Source of the DNA: Mansonella perstans
Lineage: Eukaryota > Nematoda > Chromadorea > Rhabditida > Onchocercidae
Direction of reading: 5' to 3'
DNA length: 64,000 nt
Assembly: GCA_037074765.1 (NCBI GenBank)
Contig: JBAMDO010000574.1
Coordinates: forward strand, 248,001-312,000
Below, in pieces: positions 1-12,507 of this stretch. Numbering within the stretch: position 1 is the first letter of the stretch; each line of letters opens with the position of its first letter. Made by a program: the position numbers and the translations under genes. Under the pieces are notes generated by a model. It ran no database searches. It saw nothing but the letters and a program-made list of their open reading frames with translations, and was not told where the DNA came from.

Positions 1-92
1 CTTTATAATGATCTCCGGGAATAATTAAAGGAGAAGAAAATGAGAGAACTCTTCATAATAATCTCCGCGGATAATAAAATGAGAGTTGAAAA
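1..92. repeat. Diverged tandem duplication, about 50-bp period
   Basis: CTTTATAATGATCTCCGGGA at 1 recurs as CTTCATAATAATCTCCGCGG at 51, and both copies continue into AAAATGAGAG. The left edge is cut by the window. Confidence 0.55.
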
Positions 93-796
93 ATCGCAAT
101 GATATTATTTTGCAAGAAAGATGAATTGTAAAAGATTAATTTTGCAAAACTACATTGGAATGTTCAAAAGTTCGATCCATCAATCTTCAAAAAGTTCAAG
201 CATTGTGAATATAAATTATTCATGCATCACGTGAACTGGAAAAGAACTAATAATGCGGAAAGTACATAAATTTAGGAATGATCAGAAAAATGCCATCTGA
301 CCACTATTTGATTATCCATCCTTGGATTTTCACTTATCTCGAGCTACACATTTTCAAAGATAAACTTAAATTTCCAGGGATATACCCCCGGAATTTGTGC
401 ATAGTTGCAGAAGAAAGCCTGTGACAGACAAAGGCATGTCTATGGAATCCAAAAATTGTCTTTGTATTTTAATTCTCGAAATTTACCAGACCATATTCAG
501 ATAAAGTCTTAATTATTCTTTTTGAGATGCTGAAATTGGTGTTAGAACTAGTAAATCAAAATATGTGGCAGCCTATTACATTTTGTACTTGAATATCGCT
601 GATTTAAATATTTTCATAAAATCCAGAACGGAACCTCAATTTTTATTAATTTCAATCCCACACTTCTAATAATCACAAAATGGAAATTTTGTGTACCTAT
701 GAATCGTTCATTTGTTTTTGTTATAACTCACAATCCAAAAATTTCACAGATAAATTGATTTATAGAAATAAGCAATGCATCACGATGCTTTTAATA

Positions 797-1166
797 TTTG
801 GTCCTTTTTTGAACAAAAATAAATAAATGCAACCATATTTCAGATACTTGAGAATCAATCAACAAATTTCATTTATATTCATCATTACTTGATTGCTAAT
901 TGAAGCGAGATAAATAATGGCAAACTTGTACTTTCTGATTACATCATTTGCTTATAACAATACAAAAACTATATATTTCTTATCACGGTTAAAACACTTC
1001 TTGAAAAAACATTAAAAAGTTAAAACCGTTTAAAACACTTTTTGCAGAAATAAAACATCACAATCATATTTCTTTTGGTCCCTTCTTGAAAAAAAATGAA
1101 TAAATGCAACTAAATTTTAGATACTTCAGAATCAATCAACAAATTTTTTTATTTATATTCATAACA
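797..1166. repeat. Two copies of a roughly 92-bp direct repeat
   Basis: Copies at about 797-889 and 1075-1166 share TTGGTCC, an A-rich run, AATAAATGCAAC, AGATACTT.AGAATCAATC and CAACAAATT, then ATTTATATTCAT. They are roughly 85-90% alike by eye and 278 bp apart. No coding potential. The second copy holds the msrB poly(A) hexamer. Confidence 0.7.
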
Positions 1167-1237
1167 CTCTCAATATTCTCAATATAACGATATGATTTTC
1201 TTACCACTCTCTTTTATATGACTCTCTGATAATAAAA

Positions 1238-2109
1238 TTATTTCTCAAAATCAATGCTGCAACTATTTATGCAGTAACGTTCGCCAGTTTCCTTTGGCCC
1301 ATCATCGAAAACATGGCCCAAATGGGCATTACACTGAAAAGATTCAAATTTAAAGTACTACAGATACCTTTATATAGGCATTAATTCTGAGTTTGAGAAT
1401 GGTTCGATGCAAATTCAAAGTCCTTAGATACCTTCATTTAGGCATTAGTTTTGAGTTTTAGAATGCTTCGATACAAATTCAAAGTCCTACAGATACCTTT
1501 ATATAGGCATTAATTTTGAGTTTGAGAATGGTTCGATGCAAATTCAAAGTCCTATAGGTACCTTCTTCATATAGGCATTAATTTAGGGTTTTAGAATGGT
1601 TCGAATTCTCGTACTAGATAATAAAACCACTCTTTTTTGACAAAAAACTTTACTGCCTGTATGAAGTTCTGGGTCTTATTACTATAATGTCTTATGAAAT
1701 GATTTATTCACCTGTTTACATCGCACCTCAACACGCTCCATTCCCATTGAAGTATCCTTTATCCTGATTATGTTCAAATCATTGTCCACGGATTTTGAGA
1801 AAGCTGGCCAGCCACAGCTCGAATTAAACTTAGCGTCTGATCTGAAATTTAAATTGACAACTTATACTTCCAGAAAAAAGATTTCTTTTAATCGTCAAAC
1901 TCAAATTTTTACAAAAAACAATACTTGAAAAGTTGTGCACCACAACAGCGACAAACATATAGACCGGGCTCAAAGTGTTTGTCAAATTTTCCCGAGAAAG
2001 GTCGTTCAGTACCACCTTCTCGAGCAACACTATATTCCAAAGGACTCAAAACTTTTCGCCATTCTTCTGGTGTTACCTGTAGTGGATCTTGTTTGCCCAA
2101 TGTAGCCAT
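1238..2109 (-). CDS. msrB: Peptide methionine-R-sulfoxide reductase (MsrB)
   Basis: Three exons on the minus strand (2109-1925, 1841-1712, 1333-1238), all phase-consistent, give 136 aa. MsrB reduces methionine-R-sulfoxide in proteins and repairs oxidative damage. Seen: zinc-binding pairs CRCC (C53, C56) and CKQC (C103, C106, across the exon 2/3 junction), the SCGWPAF core with a possible resolving Cys71, the [13 protein letters not shown] motif, and RYCINS with catalytic Cys126. It is an ordinary cysteine enzyme; no UGA/selenocysteine is needed. The length is typical for the SelR domain, and I see no signal peptide, so it is probably cytosolic. The start is the first Met ahead of the conserved [16 protein letters not shown] region. 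Intron 2 is filled by a 64-65 bp minisatellite. AATAAA (minus strand, about 1148-1153) lies about 85 bp past the stop. It is divergent from the RSRC2-like gene. Confidence 0.93.
1342..1610. repeat. Minisatellite, 64-65 bp unit, about 4 copies, in msrB intron 2
   Basis: The marker AGATACCTT (once AGGTACCTT) falls at about 1363, 1427, 1492 and 1557, giving spacings of 64, 65 and 65 bp. Each unit carries ATAGGCATTAAT, TTTGAGAATGGTTCGAT and CAAATTCAAAGTCCT with few changes. It lies wholly inside msrB intron 2 (1334-1711). Confidence 0.85.
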
Positions 2110-3250
2110 CGCACTTTTTCCTAGGAATTTTAGAAAATTTTTAAAGCAGCAAAATAACCAAAAATCAATTAATATAATTTATTAAAAAGTTATTAAGTTA
2201 TTATGGCTAAAAAATAGCAATCACTAATAAATGTAAACAAATGAGTTTGTACACTAAATAACCGTTAACAATAGATGGAATAGAGAGAAGTTCAACAAAC
2301 CTCCTAAGTTATCAGCCATGAAAAGCGAAGATGATTTCAGGTAGCCTGGAATGAATAAATTAAAACAAACTTGATAATAAGCCAAATGTTGTGCTTGCTT
2401 GTCTTCTTTTCATCATTTTTCGTAGTTTAAAGAACAAAAATAATCTCTGTTGCATTCTCTAATTCTTTTTCAATCCAATTACCCTTTCTTCTCCTTAAAT
2501 TAAATTTTTGTTTTTCAAATATCGACAACAACTACAACATTTCGCTATTCTTTCATGAATTAAATATGAAATGATGAAAAGAAAATATCTTATCAGTAAG
2601 TTCATTGATCATTGTGATAAATCTATTTCTACAAAATAATAACAATCAATATTATCCAATTCAATTCTAACATTAAAATTTTCATTAAAATTAATTTTCA
2701 TTAAAATTCACATTAAAATTAATTATCAATAGCCTTACTTAATAAATTTATGCTACTCAAACCCATTAAATGTCACATCTTTCATTCTCATTTTAATACT
2801 GCAGGATATAACTATTGCATACAAGTTCCATACTATGAGGAGTGCGTGACACGAGACGGGCTGCAATCTATGGTTTTGGAATGTTTAAGCATCTTTAAAG
2901 GAGGAGTATTGTAGCTTACGCTTCTATGGGTCATTTTGTTACGTGAACAACGTGTAGTGCGTGTTGCTGGATCTTTCGCATTGTTAAACTACATTTTCAT
3001 GTAATTTCCCCAACTTTTGTAATTGGTACAAATTTGAAACCTCGCTGGAAATTTCTGAAGATATAACTGAAGATTTGTGTGTTTATATGTTTATGATCTG
3101 TTTGTTTATGTTTCTGAAGATTCTGTGTATTTATGCGGTAAGAGTATTGATCCAGTATCACATAGAAAGTATTTCTTCATAACTACGACACTTTTGTTAA
3201 TGTTAATGGCTTACAACCAATATAAAGTGTGTGTTATAGTTGTGTCATAT
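2110..3250. promoter_or_regulatory. Divergent intergenic region between msrB and the RSRC2-like gene
   Basis: This 1.1-kb stretch separates two divergent starts, so it probably carries both promoters. It is mostly AT-rich, with a short ATTAAAATT-type tandem repeat (about 2671-2727). One GC-richer block (about 2812-2995) stands out and is discussed as a finding. No defined promoter motif can be named. Confidence 0.4.
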
Positions 3251-5174
3251 ATGGCTGATGAAAGCTTCCGACCATTGACGGCCAAAGAGATTCGTAAACA
3301 TATTGAACGTCACGGAGAAGATAAACGTTCGCAAAAGAAACAGAAGAAGTAAGATTCATTTATGTCACGTTGTCTGATTTGTTCCGGAATATTTCATTAC
3401 AAGCAGTTCTGTCTCTTGAGGAACGGTTCAAACTCCATTCGTATATTTGCACTGATCTCTTAGGAGCGGCAATTTTGAAATAGAAGATTATAATTATTCT
3501 TATACAGATGTAAGTTCATATAACATTGACAAAAACTATTATTAGGTCATTTGACCACTACTATATGCACGTCATTTTGAGAGAAATTATCTGGTGAGAA
3601 TAATTTTTGACTTTATGAATGTTGAAACTTAATATTTTGAAGGGCGCCTGATGGCGATGGCAAGAATAGATCAGGTGATTTGGCAAGAAAAAAGTGCTAT
3701 GAGGATGTTCGGTCTTGCGATCGGAAATATGATCGAAAAAGAAGAGGAAGAAGTGTGGAACAGCATAATGATAGTCGACACCAAGGTGATAGACACTACG
3801 ATCATGGGCGAGAGAAAGATTCGGTAGTTCGGGAACGCAGTTCTGAACTCAGTCATTCAAGAGAACGAAATCGAGATCAATTTTCAAGTAAGGAGAGAGA
3901 GGATAGATCTGATCATCGTGGCCATCACAGAGAGGTATTTTTTGTGTCATTAAATGCTTCGAATTTAAATTCAATATTGTTTTCAGGAAACAGTCTGCAG
4001 TTTAATAAAATCACGTAGGTTTAATGGTGATATTTTAGGGGTTTTACTGATTGTAGGATATTATCGACCCCAGCATTCTATACCATTATTTTTCTCAGTT
4101 CCTGTTTACATGTTTCATTTTATGAAGAGTGAGCGGTGGAGCGCTACTCTCTTCTTGACCCTTTTAGAGCGACTCGAAGCAGCACAGAAGCAGCAAGCCA
4201 TCGTACGAACGAAATCGAGCTGGTCGAAGAGATCGTTCCTCTCGGCAGTATAGGTATTTGAAGATTTTTTTCACTGATTGAATGTGACATACTTTTATGC
4301 TTGTCTGAATGGTGTAGCTATACATAAGCAGAATTTTTTGGAGTTGAGCAGTCTGCACCCTTTTTGAAAAACATTAAATGAAGTTTAGCAAAGGAATAAT
4401 GTAGAAAACTAAAATCATTCACTGCCACTTCAACGTAAGTTTGGGTAAATATACTTGTTTTTTAGGAATTCATTTAATCTGATATTTTAGCTCGGAGGAA
4501 AGTGAAGATGGAAACAGTGATCGACCGGCTTGGGCAACAAAAGCTGTTATGAAAAGAGCAGAGGAAATACAAAAGAGAAAATTGATTTGGAGTAAACCGG
4601 AGGAAAAAAAGGTAACTCCAATTGTGATGATAGTCAGTGAAGTATTGTTATAGAAAATAAAAAATTGATGTTGGAAGTAATAAGTCTTTTTAAAACTATT
4701 TAGGAACCAGAGAGTAATATAGTTTCGCCAATTGGTCCGCGGCCGTCCACTACTTCTACATGGAAATCTATTTTGGCTGCAAGTTCATCAGATAGCAAGC
4801 AGCTGGATAAGTTTAAACGGTATATTTATTCACATCTTGAGGATATGCAGTTAAAAGAGTTGAAAATGTAATATGTTTAATACTTCTTTTTTTTACTTTT
4901 TGTTACTGATGAAGTAAGTTTAGCTGTTTGGATTGAAAAGTGCTAACGAACAAATAAAGTTTGAAATCTGTGATCTATCTGAAATTACAGTTTGATGGGT
5001 ATGAAAAAAAGTGATGAAGAAGGTCAGGAGGAAGTACCGAAAATGGACAATAATCAAGTTGAAGCTGAAAGAAAACGACAGCTTGAACTTTACAGTCATT
5101 TAGATCATCAGTATGCAGTGGCACGATCTTTTACGCATCTCAGTCGGGGTCAGGGGCTTGGCTTCCATCAGTGA
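3251..5174 (+). CDS. RSRC2-like arginine/serine-rich coiled-coil protein (SMAP domain)
   Basis: Six exons (3251-3348, 3643-3934, 4168-4253, 4491-4611, 4704-4819, 4991-5174) join in phase to 298 aa. The middle (about residues 33-160) is low-complexity and rich in R, S, D, E, H and K, with repeated SR/RE/RD dipeptides, like RS-domain splicing proteins. The C-terminus (about 238-298) reads RLMGMKK, then an E/R-rich helix, then LDHQYAVARSFTHLSRGQGLGF. That ending strongly resembles the small-acidic-protein (SMAP) tail of RSRC2 as I remember it. Role: probably a nuclear RNA-processing factor; the molecular function of the family is poorly defined. The start is the Met before a conserved-looking ESFRPLTAKEIRKHIERHG segment. 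An acceptor-like ttatag lies just upstream and could take a spliced leader. It converges on MOSPD2, with 584 bp between the stops. Confidence 0.85.
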
Positions 5175-5758
5175 TCTATTGTCTTCTAATCAGAAGCTAT
5201 AATTTTGAATATTTAATTGCTGCTTTGAAAAATTTGTAGGAAATGCTAAACGAAAATGCTTTTGAACATGCATTCTTCAATATTCATTGATTGTAATAGT
5301 TATAGGAATGTTCTTTTTTCTGATTCATCAGATACTTATATTATATGTAAATTCGGAAATTTTTCGAAAAAATTTGGAAATTAAAAAATTCGGGAATTTT
5401 TTGAATGTGATACAACAGTATCACATTCGAAAAATATATTGTATATGGCAAGCATCTTATGAACCTTTTCTTGAAAGCTTCCGGTCATTTATTTGTACTA
5501 TTTGAAAATTTGCATTACGTTGAGATTTTAAATATATTTTCCATAATCCTCCTAAAGGTCCGAATCTTTGTTATACCCTCATGTCATATATTTGCTTGAT
5601 TATTGTCTTTAAATGTTTTTTGACATAAAATGTTATTTTTTCTGCGTTTGGCTAATATAAAGAGCGTGCAGAAATTTGTTTTATAATTTCATTCTTGGCA
5701 GTTCATTTTTAATTTCCAGTTATTCAGCTATTAAACGAAGATAGCGTAAATATCCTAC
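5175..5758. other. Convergent 3' intergenic region (RSRC2-like / MOSPD2)
   Basis: It lies between two converging stop codons and must hold both 3' UTRs. For MOSPD2 an ATTAAA hexamer is readable on the minus strand at 5713-5708. No canonical AATAAA is evident for the plus-strand gene. Confidence 0.5.
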
Positions 5759-8700
5759 TCAGAGTTCGGAGTCAGAAAAAGAATTTTTTGAAAGAGATGT
5801 GAATTTGGAACAGAAATCTTTTTGAATATTTAAAACTGTTGTGAAATATCGATGTTGCCAGATGAAAGTTAGCAATTGGAGCACAATGATAAGTGCCATC
5901 GAAATGGTAATGATATTCTGTCGATAAATCATTCGTTTCTCCAACGTTTTCACCATTGCTGCCTGAAAAATGGCATTTTATGGGTTTAATTACATCAACT
6001 GAAAGAGACTATCGGTATTGTAAATTAACCATTATAAGGTACCAAACAGTTATCATTGCATACACGCAAGGAACGCAAGTGTTGCGGTAGCTCAATGTGT
6101 GTCCGTTTGTTTACGATAGCTATACGAGAGTTCAAGTATTTGAGGTGGCGGTGGTGATTAAAATAAGTGAAGATTTGAAGAGAAGTAAATGAGAACAACA
6201 TTATAAATGTCTGAACCAATGAACCGCTTTTTATTTTAGGTTGCAATTAATAAATGATATGATATAGGTGATAGAGCTGAGACGAAAGCACGATTTTGAA
6301 AGCATGATTTAAGATGGAACTTGTAATTTATTAGAAAATATCATCTTCCTTCTTTAAAAATCTACTGATTTAGACAATATAATAGTTATACTCTACTTAC
6401 TGTGCTGGTAGGAAGATTATTTTCGCTTCCTACAGTGGTATCTATTAATTCTGTTGTTGCCATATTGTTTACAGTAGATAATCGACACCTCAGTTTGTGC
6501 TCTATTTTTGCATCTTCATTCGAATTTTTCCAAATATTTCCAAAATTTTCACTGCTTTTTCCACTAGTTTCAACTGCCATTAGAAGTAATTTCTCATGTG
6601 GCACTGAATTTCGGAATTCTATAACAGATTATAACATTTATCGAGTTAACATAATTATGCTAATGGACGGATAATTCCAGTTTCTTTTTCCTTTTTTTCG
6701 GTTATTAGAAGATTCTATAAAAACATCGCTATATAATGATACTTTGAGATAGATGTACATAATTCAAATATGTTACAAAAAATTCCAAACAGAGGAAATT
6801 TGATACCATTCTGCAAATAAACTCGGATGAATTCAGTACCACCGGAAGCAATAGTCCCAGTGCTTGGGCGTACACGGAACTTCTCTGGCGAGGTGATCTT
6901 AATTTTATACGCAACCTCTTTAACACTTTCGTTCTTCAAAACCATGATATCGGCCATATAATTTTCACCATTTACGTGATTCAATGTCAATTCTTCACGT
7001 GGACTAAATTTTGTAGGTATTTAAAAAAATTTTTTGCATTTTGAAGTCAGTTAAAGTTTAATAAAATCATATGTGCGAAAAGGCATAATGTGTTGGAAAA
7101 ATTAACGCAACTTTTTGTTAAAATATTTCAATTAATTGGAAAAAATGGTATATACAGTTGTTCAATCATTTACTATGCAATTAATCTTTTTTGTTCTTAA
7201 ATTCTGATTATCTTAGTCTAGTCTGTAAAAAGTGATGTGAGTGAGACTCCTCTCATTATTATCACTGTTTCTAAACGGTCATGTTACAGATAAAGCAATT
7301 ATTGTAAATGATGCGGTCCTTTATCGATGTATGTTCTCGATTGACCTGTCAAAGTCTAAGATTCTACATTGCAGATCTCTTTGCATCTATACCAATTCCA
7401 TTATGGAAATGATAGAGTCAATTGCTGCCATTTAATTTGGATTCTGTTCATCTCCATTTCTCCAAGACCTCTTCAAATCCTTTCAGATCATACAGAAATT
7501 ACTGAGGAACTAAATCGATTTCATTATTTGCCTATATTGCTTATTATAGCAAATAAATATACGATTCGAAGAATCCCTTCCACCACAGGCGATAACCACT
7601 GTAACAGGAAAATAAGTAGAACTCCGTGTTCGCATGCTTAAGATATAATTAAATTAATTAAATGCAATACATAAGTGTCCGTACGTGTATCAGGATTAGG
7701 ATTATACTTATTATTAGTAAGTTCTTTTTAATGCGACGATATATTCGTTCTAAATGAAAAATGTGTGCAAAAAAACTAACCAGATGGAAAGAAATTTGAC
7801 CTTAGCATAATCTTTGGTAGAAGTATGTAAGCGTGCTTCAGCCATAGGTCGTAAGACTTGAGGTAAGCCATTTCGTTTATTAATGGAGGATACGGAAGTC
7901 AAAGAATTGTCTCGGTTTGTATCTTCTTCTTCAAATGTGACGGACTGCAAAAAGTGTTTTATAACTACGGAAATTTCAACATTACGGCTGTAAGATTGTT
8001 ATTCGTTAGCAGAAACAGAGGCTAACAGTAAAGATTTATTTTTTTAATTGAAAGATTACGAGGATTATTAAATTTATGTAATCATATTGATAAAACATAC
8101 TCTTTTAAGGCCCAACTTATTGAAATACGCATTACTATTCGAGGACATATCACTGTCTGCATCATCGTCTTGAAGTATGCGTTCATTATGAATTATAGGT
8201 GACTGTAATGGTATGCATCTAACAAGTTCAGCCATTGTGAACATAAAATTGTCCTGAAATAGCCAGAGTTGAAAAAAAAAAACCACAAATCTATCTAAAT
8301 TAAAACAGACAAACCAATGAGTGATTGCAATAGTTTACTTCGTTATCGCTTTAAATTTATCTCATTAAATTAAATTAAAAATTTTGTTGTGCAACATAAA
8401 TTTGCATAAATTTAAATTTGATTAGTTCATGATCTGAATTACAATGCAAAATAATTTTAGATTAACATTGCAGGAAGTAAATCATTTTGATTTATCGATG
8501 AACACATGTTATTAAATAATATACTCAAATATATAATGGTGCATTTGTTACTTTAATGATTACGCTTAATTAATAGATGCCATTAAAACTGTTCTATCAG
8601 CTAATGCAATTCCTTTGTTTAGTGAAGCAAAGGTCGATCAGTCACCAGAATATCGATATATTCAGGCCTAAAAAAAACTCTGTTTGATGAACCATTCAGT

Positions 8701-11540
8701 TCTTTTTTGCTCTGACCTGATGACCTCTGTTACTTTAATTCGTAGCTATGTTCAAAGAAAAATCAGATAATAGAATTGGAATTGAGAATACGCGGGAAAT
8801 CTACTTAGGAAGAGAAATACGATGATCAAATTAGAGTTGAGAGTCGGCGGGAGATATATTTGGAAAGCTAAAAGCGAAGATTTAAAGAAACTTTCTGATG
8901 AAATGTAAACAAAATCGATGTAGCCTTTTAAAATGCTGCAGAAGTAGTATAGTGAAATAAACAATTTAAAGAAAACAGAAAGGAAGGGATTTTTTACAAG
9001 CGGCAGTGTCTATGTTATTAATTTGTGTTACACACTGCCAAACTGAAAACTTTGAAAAGCTATTTAATCGAAGAGTCAGAAAATTTCACAAAATATCCAC
9101 AAAATATTTCAAAAAACTACTGAAAAGATGATTCAAACTTCCAGGCAACACGGTATTTCCAATTTAACGAAATGCCTTTGCAACATCAGAATTGCATTTT
9201 TACGAGTAAACTAGTTTCCTGATCTCAAGATTACTGAGATTATTGAAATTTGAAAATAAGCGTTTTTTTTTTTAAAAAAAAAGAGTTTTAAACAATTCAC
9301 TGCACAATATAAAATTTAATATGGCGTTATATAAATTATTTAAAAGGAAAATACAGTTTTTAAGACAATCTGGTTTGCTTTCAGCAGTTGTTGAAGCCAT
9401 AGTTTCTGGTACTGTGGATTACTATATGACAATAACACAAAATGCAAATTAAAATTAAAATTTTTATTAATTTCATAAGTTAAAATTTTTATTAATTTCT
9501 TTATGCTTAAGCGCAAATTAACAAATTGCGAGTAATTAGTTATCGTAGGAGAATCAATATAATTCTAAAAAAATAATTTAGCAAGCTATAAACCAATAAA
9601 TAAAGTTAATAATTAAGCATAAAGCTAAGAATTTGAAAATTGGAAAAGATTGCCATATTGTTTGTAATGTATTTTAAGAGTACGTAAAAGAACTCAATAA
9701 ATAAACTTCCAAAGAAATTAAATATCATAATCATACGAAGCCACTCTTAAAAAACTTTTAAACAATGGCAAACTAATCGATGAATAAATGTTATGACTCA
9801 TTCCATTTTGAAGTCTTTAGCATTTTTCGCAAACAAATGTTTGTTTTATACAGAAATAATTCTTTACCAAACATAGCCAGAAAATAAAACAGCGAACTTT
9901 GCTTTCAAGACCTTTTGAATCTTATAATTTAATAAATTATTGGAGTTTTTTTTTTTTTTTTTTTATATTTTTCAAATGATGATTAAGATAATGATTACTG
10001 TTTCATTCTTTATGAATACAAGATTAAAGCTTACAATTGCATCATTTCGAAATTTAGCATCTTAAACTTATTTATTCATTTTTTTCAAGATATTAGTTTC
10101 AGTAATGTTATTATGTAAACCATACCTGTCCACCATAACGTTTTGGAATGTACGGTAATGGTACATGTATTGAAAGTGAAGAACGTTTGACATGATGAAT
10201 GAGACCCTGCATTTCAGGTGACATAGAGGTACGTAATAGCATCCAGGATGCTTTCAACAATTCTGGATTTTCGAAAATTAGCAATGATGTTACACAACTT
10301 GGATAGTAGTATTTGCATGAATGAATGATGAATCTAATCAATGCCAAATCCTATAAATTCTTTCTATACTTATTAGAATAAAATATAGGTAGTATGAGGA
10401 TGCATACTTTTTTCTTTACTGTGTTTTTAAAAAAAAAAAAAAACTCTTTCATTTATTTTTAGTATTCGTAATTTTTGAACTATAATAATTTAATTCATCA
10501 ATAACTGAATTAAAGTATTTGGTTTTTGAATAAATAACATAACATAATGGCATATACGGTAGGATTCTAGATAAATAAACGATGAAAATGAAATGTTACC
10601 ATGTTTTGTAAACAACATGATGACATATCAAATAGCAATGTGATTGGTGCTGCTTGCATTTCCATTGTATGTCGTTCAAGCCAATAAATTATTAATTTAT
10701 CACTATTTTGTTGCCCGATTACATGTTGTCGCATATTTATCCAAACTTCAAAAAAAAAATTCAAATATCATTGAGTATTTTTTGTTTACTTCATTTTTAT
10801 TTAAATTTAACTATCGATACAATTCCATCATATGATGTAAAGATTCTGAATGACTATCATTGTTGTCAGAATTTTCATAAAAAATTAATAATAGGCTCAA
10901 ATTTATATTTTATAACTTACGTATTGATGAACCATTGCAATCTTTGCCATGTATATATGCCAAACCTTTATCTAACAATGGTTTAAGTTCCAACAAACTG
11001 ATATCTGTAAATGATAATTTAATGTAATCTGATTTGGAGTATTTGATGATAAAATTTGGTGAAAGATAGTAAAGTTTTTTTTTTTTTTTTTATAAAATTT
11101 TTGTCTTTTGAAAATAATTTTACTATTAACACAGAAGAAGCGTCGCCATTTGAGACATTCAACAATCACGGCATACGTTACGTCTATATCACAATGATAT
11201 GCAAGAAGAAATGACAATGGCCACCAATCTTCGGCGAATATTCGATTCAGATCATTCCTCATTACTTTAGGCTCATCGATCGACTATATTAATTTCTATT
11301 ATTTAAATTGTGTGATTTAAATTAAAAATAAAAATTTTTACATTTCAACGATCGGTACCATAATCATAGCCAATAGCTGCTAGGCCTATAGAGATTTAAC
11401 TCGACTTACAGAGACGCTTATTTTCAAAGTTATTCGTTTAATGTTTTTTGAATTTTTTTTTTTTTGAAATAAATAACCTTCCGTAGACGTGTCCGTAAGG
11501 CTTGTAGCACTTCATAGTATTCGTCGTTGTTGCCTACCAT
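5759..11540 (-). CDS. mospd2: MOSPD2 homologue: CRAL-TRIO, MSP domain and C-terminal membrane anchor
   Basis: Ten phase-consistent exons (11540-11478, 11283-11124, 11004-10921, 10745-10600, 10350-10126, 8253-8101, 7944-7781, 7003-6807, 6618-6401, 5962-5759) encode 537 aa, close to the roughly 518 aa of human MOSPD2. Order: CRAL-TRIO N-like segment with ECLKWRRFF; CRAL-TRIO core (about 75-226) with IIYWLERHTMEMQ, LLFDMS and LALIRFIIHSCKYYYPS; acidic Ser-rich linker; MSP domain (about 325-420) with SICPREELTL and SPEKFRVRPSTGTIASGG; a transmembrane helix (about 487-505); and 32 further residues. MOSPD2 is an ER-anchored membrane-contact tether whose MSP domain binds FFAT motifs; CRAL-TRIO suggests lipid binding. 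Two in-frame upstream ATGs open a short uORF (from 11599) ending 2 nt before the start, if that DNA is transcribed. An ATTAAA (minus strand, 5713-5708) lies about 45 bp after the stop. The exon 7 donor was chosen to keep the MSP frame open. Confidence 0.9.
9443..9500. repeat. 27-bp-type tandem duplication in MOSPD2 intron 5
   Basis: TTAAAATTTTTATTAATTTC occurs twice in direct succession inside the 1.87-kb intron 8254-10125. That intron otherwise shows only AT-rich, homopolymer-laden sequence and no exon. Confidence 0.6.
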
Positions 11541-11598
11541 TATTACTTCGAGTGTAACAACAACTGATGAAGACGTGGCATGACAACGGTGAAATTCA

Positions 11599-11671
11599 TG
11601 TATGTGTGTGTATGTATGTATGTATATGCATGTGTGTGTATGTATGTGTGTGCATGTGTGTGTATGTATGC
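11599..11671. repeat. (TG)n/(TATG)n microsatellite just upstream of the MOSPD2 start
   Basis: Alternating TGTGTG and TATGTATG on the plus strand, beginning 59 bp upstream of the MOSPD2 ATG (minus strand). It therefore lies in the 5' UTR or core promoter and can be expected to vary in length. Confidence 0.85.
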
Positions 11672-12045
11672 TCATCACTTCTGATAGCAGATAGAGGTGA
11701 TAGTGTAATTAACAGCTGTAATAAAAAAAACAGATCGGTTTCATTTATCATTGAAGAATTAAAATTTCTAAAATGTTTTGAGTTGAAATTAATTTTTTAG
11801 TTCAACAATTAGAAACAAAAGATCTGTCCTAACAGTACTACCAAATGACATCTATGGAAATTTGAGGTGAAAAATTGATTTTTATTATGCTCATTTCGGT
11901 GAAATTTTTTTTTTTTTTTTTTTAATTTTATGAATGATAATTTTACTGATAAATTAACAATAATACATAACATATTAGGCCATAGAAAGAATGCAAAAGC
12001 ATTACTGGCCAACAATGATTACTATCTGAGCAGTAATTGGTATCT

Positions 12046-12134
12046 ATTAGTGATATTAGTGATAATATCAGAGATAGTTCGTATAATTCATTAGTGATAT
12101 TAGTGATAATATCAGAGATAGTTCGTATAATTTC
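12046..12134. repeat. 44-bp tandem duplication, 2 copies
   Basis: The unit, beginning ATTAGTGATATTAGTGATAA and ending GTTCGTATAATT, starts at 12046 and again at 12090. The copies are almost identical, so the duplication is recent. Confidence 0.9.
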
Positions 12135-12262
12135 ATTTGTGTTATAACTTCTACCACTAATCTCCAAAGTATTATTTTAACTGTTAGGAAAAAGGAATGG
12201 AAATTTGGGAAAGATTTGACGCCATTTATGGCTTTAAAATTAAATTAAATGATTTGTTGTTT

Positions 12263-12312
12263 ATGACCAAAGGTTACATGTTGGAATGACCAAAGGTTAC
12301 AGCGGAATGACC
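12263..12312. repeat. 23-bp tandem repeat, just over 2 copies
   Basis: ATGACCAAAGGTTAC occurs at 12263 and 12286, followed by a partial third copy AATGACC at about 12305. Confidence 0.75.
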
Positions 12313-12507
12313 ATTGACATTGCTTTGAAGGAATTATTAGCTGAGAGAAGTATGAGTCTGTAATGTGAATATGATACGGCAAATGCAATGATATGTCAAC
12401 AACTATCATGTTAGATCGACGAGAAATAGCAGCACAGTGGTTGTTGAAATGATATAACGCAAACATAAGAGATGAATAACACAGAAATTCATCATTGATC
12501 ACTATTA

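Larger units (their letters stand above)
1..1237. other. Flanking DNA downstream of msrB, no gene seen
   Basis: I see no supportable coding exon on either strand. It contains two local duplications (described separately) and the probable msrB poly(A) signal near 1148-1153 on the minus strand. Confidence 0.6.

Noticed and set aside
2812..2995. Spliceosomal snRNA, SL RNA or tRNA in the GC-richer block
   Set aside because: No Sm site in context, no spliced-leader sequence and no A/B-box pair could be read.
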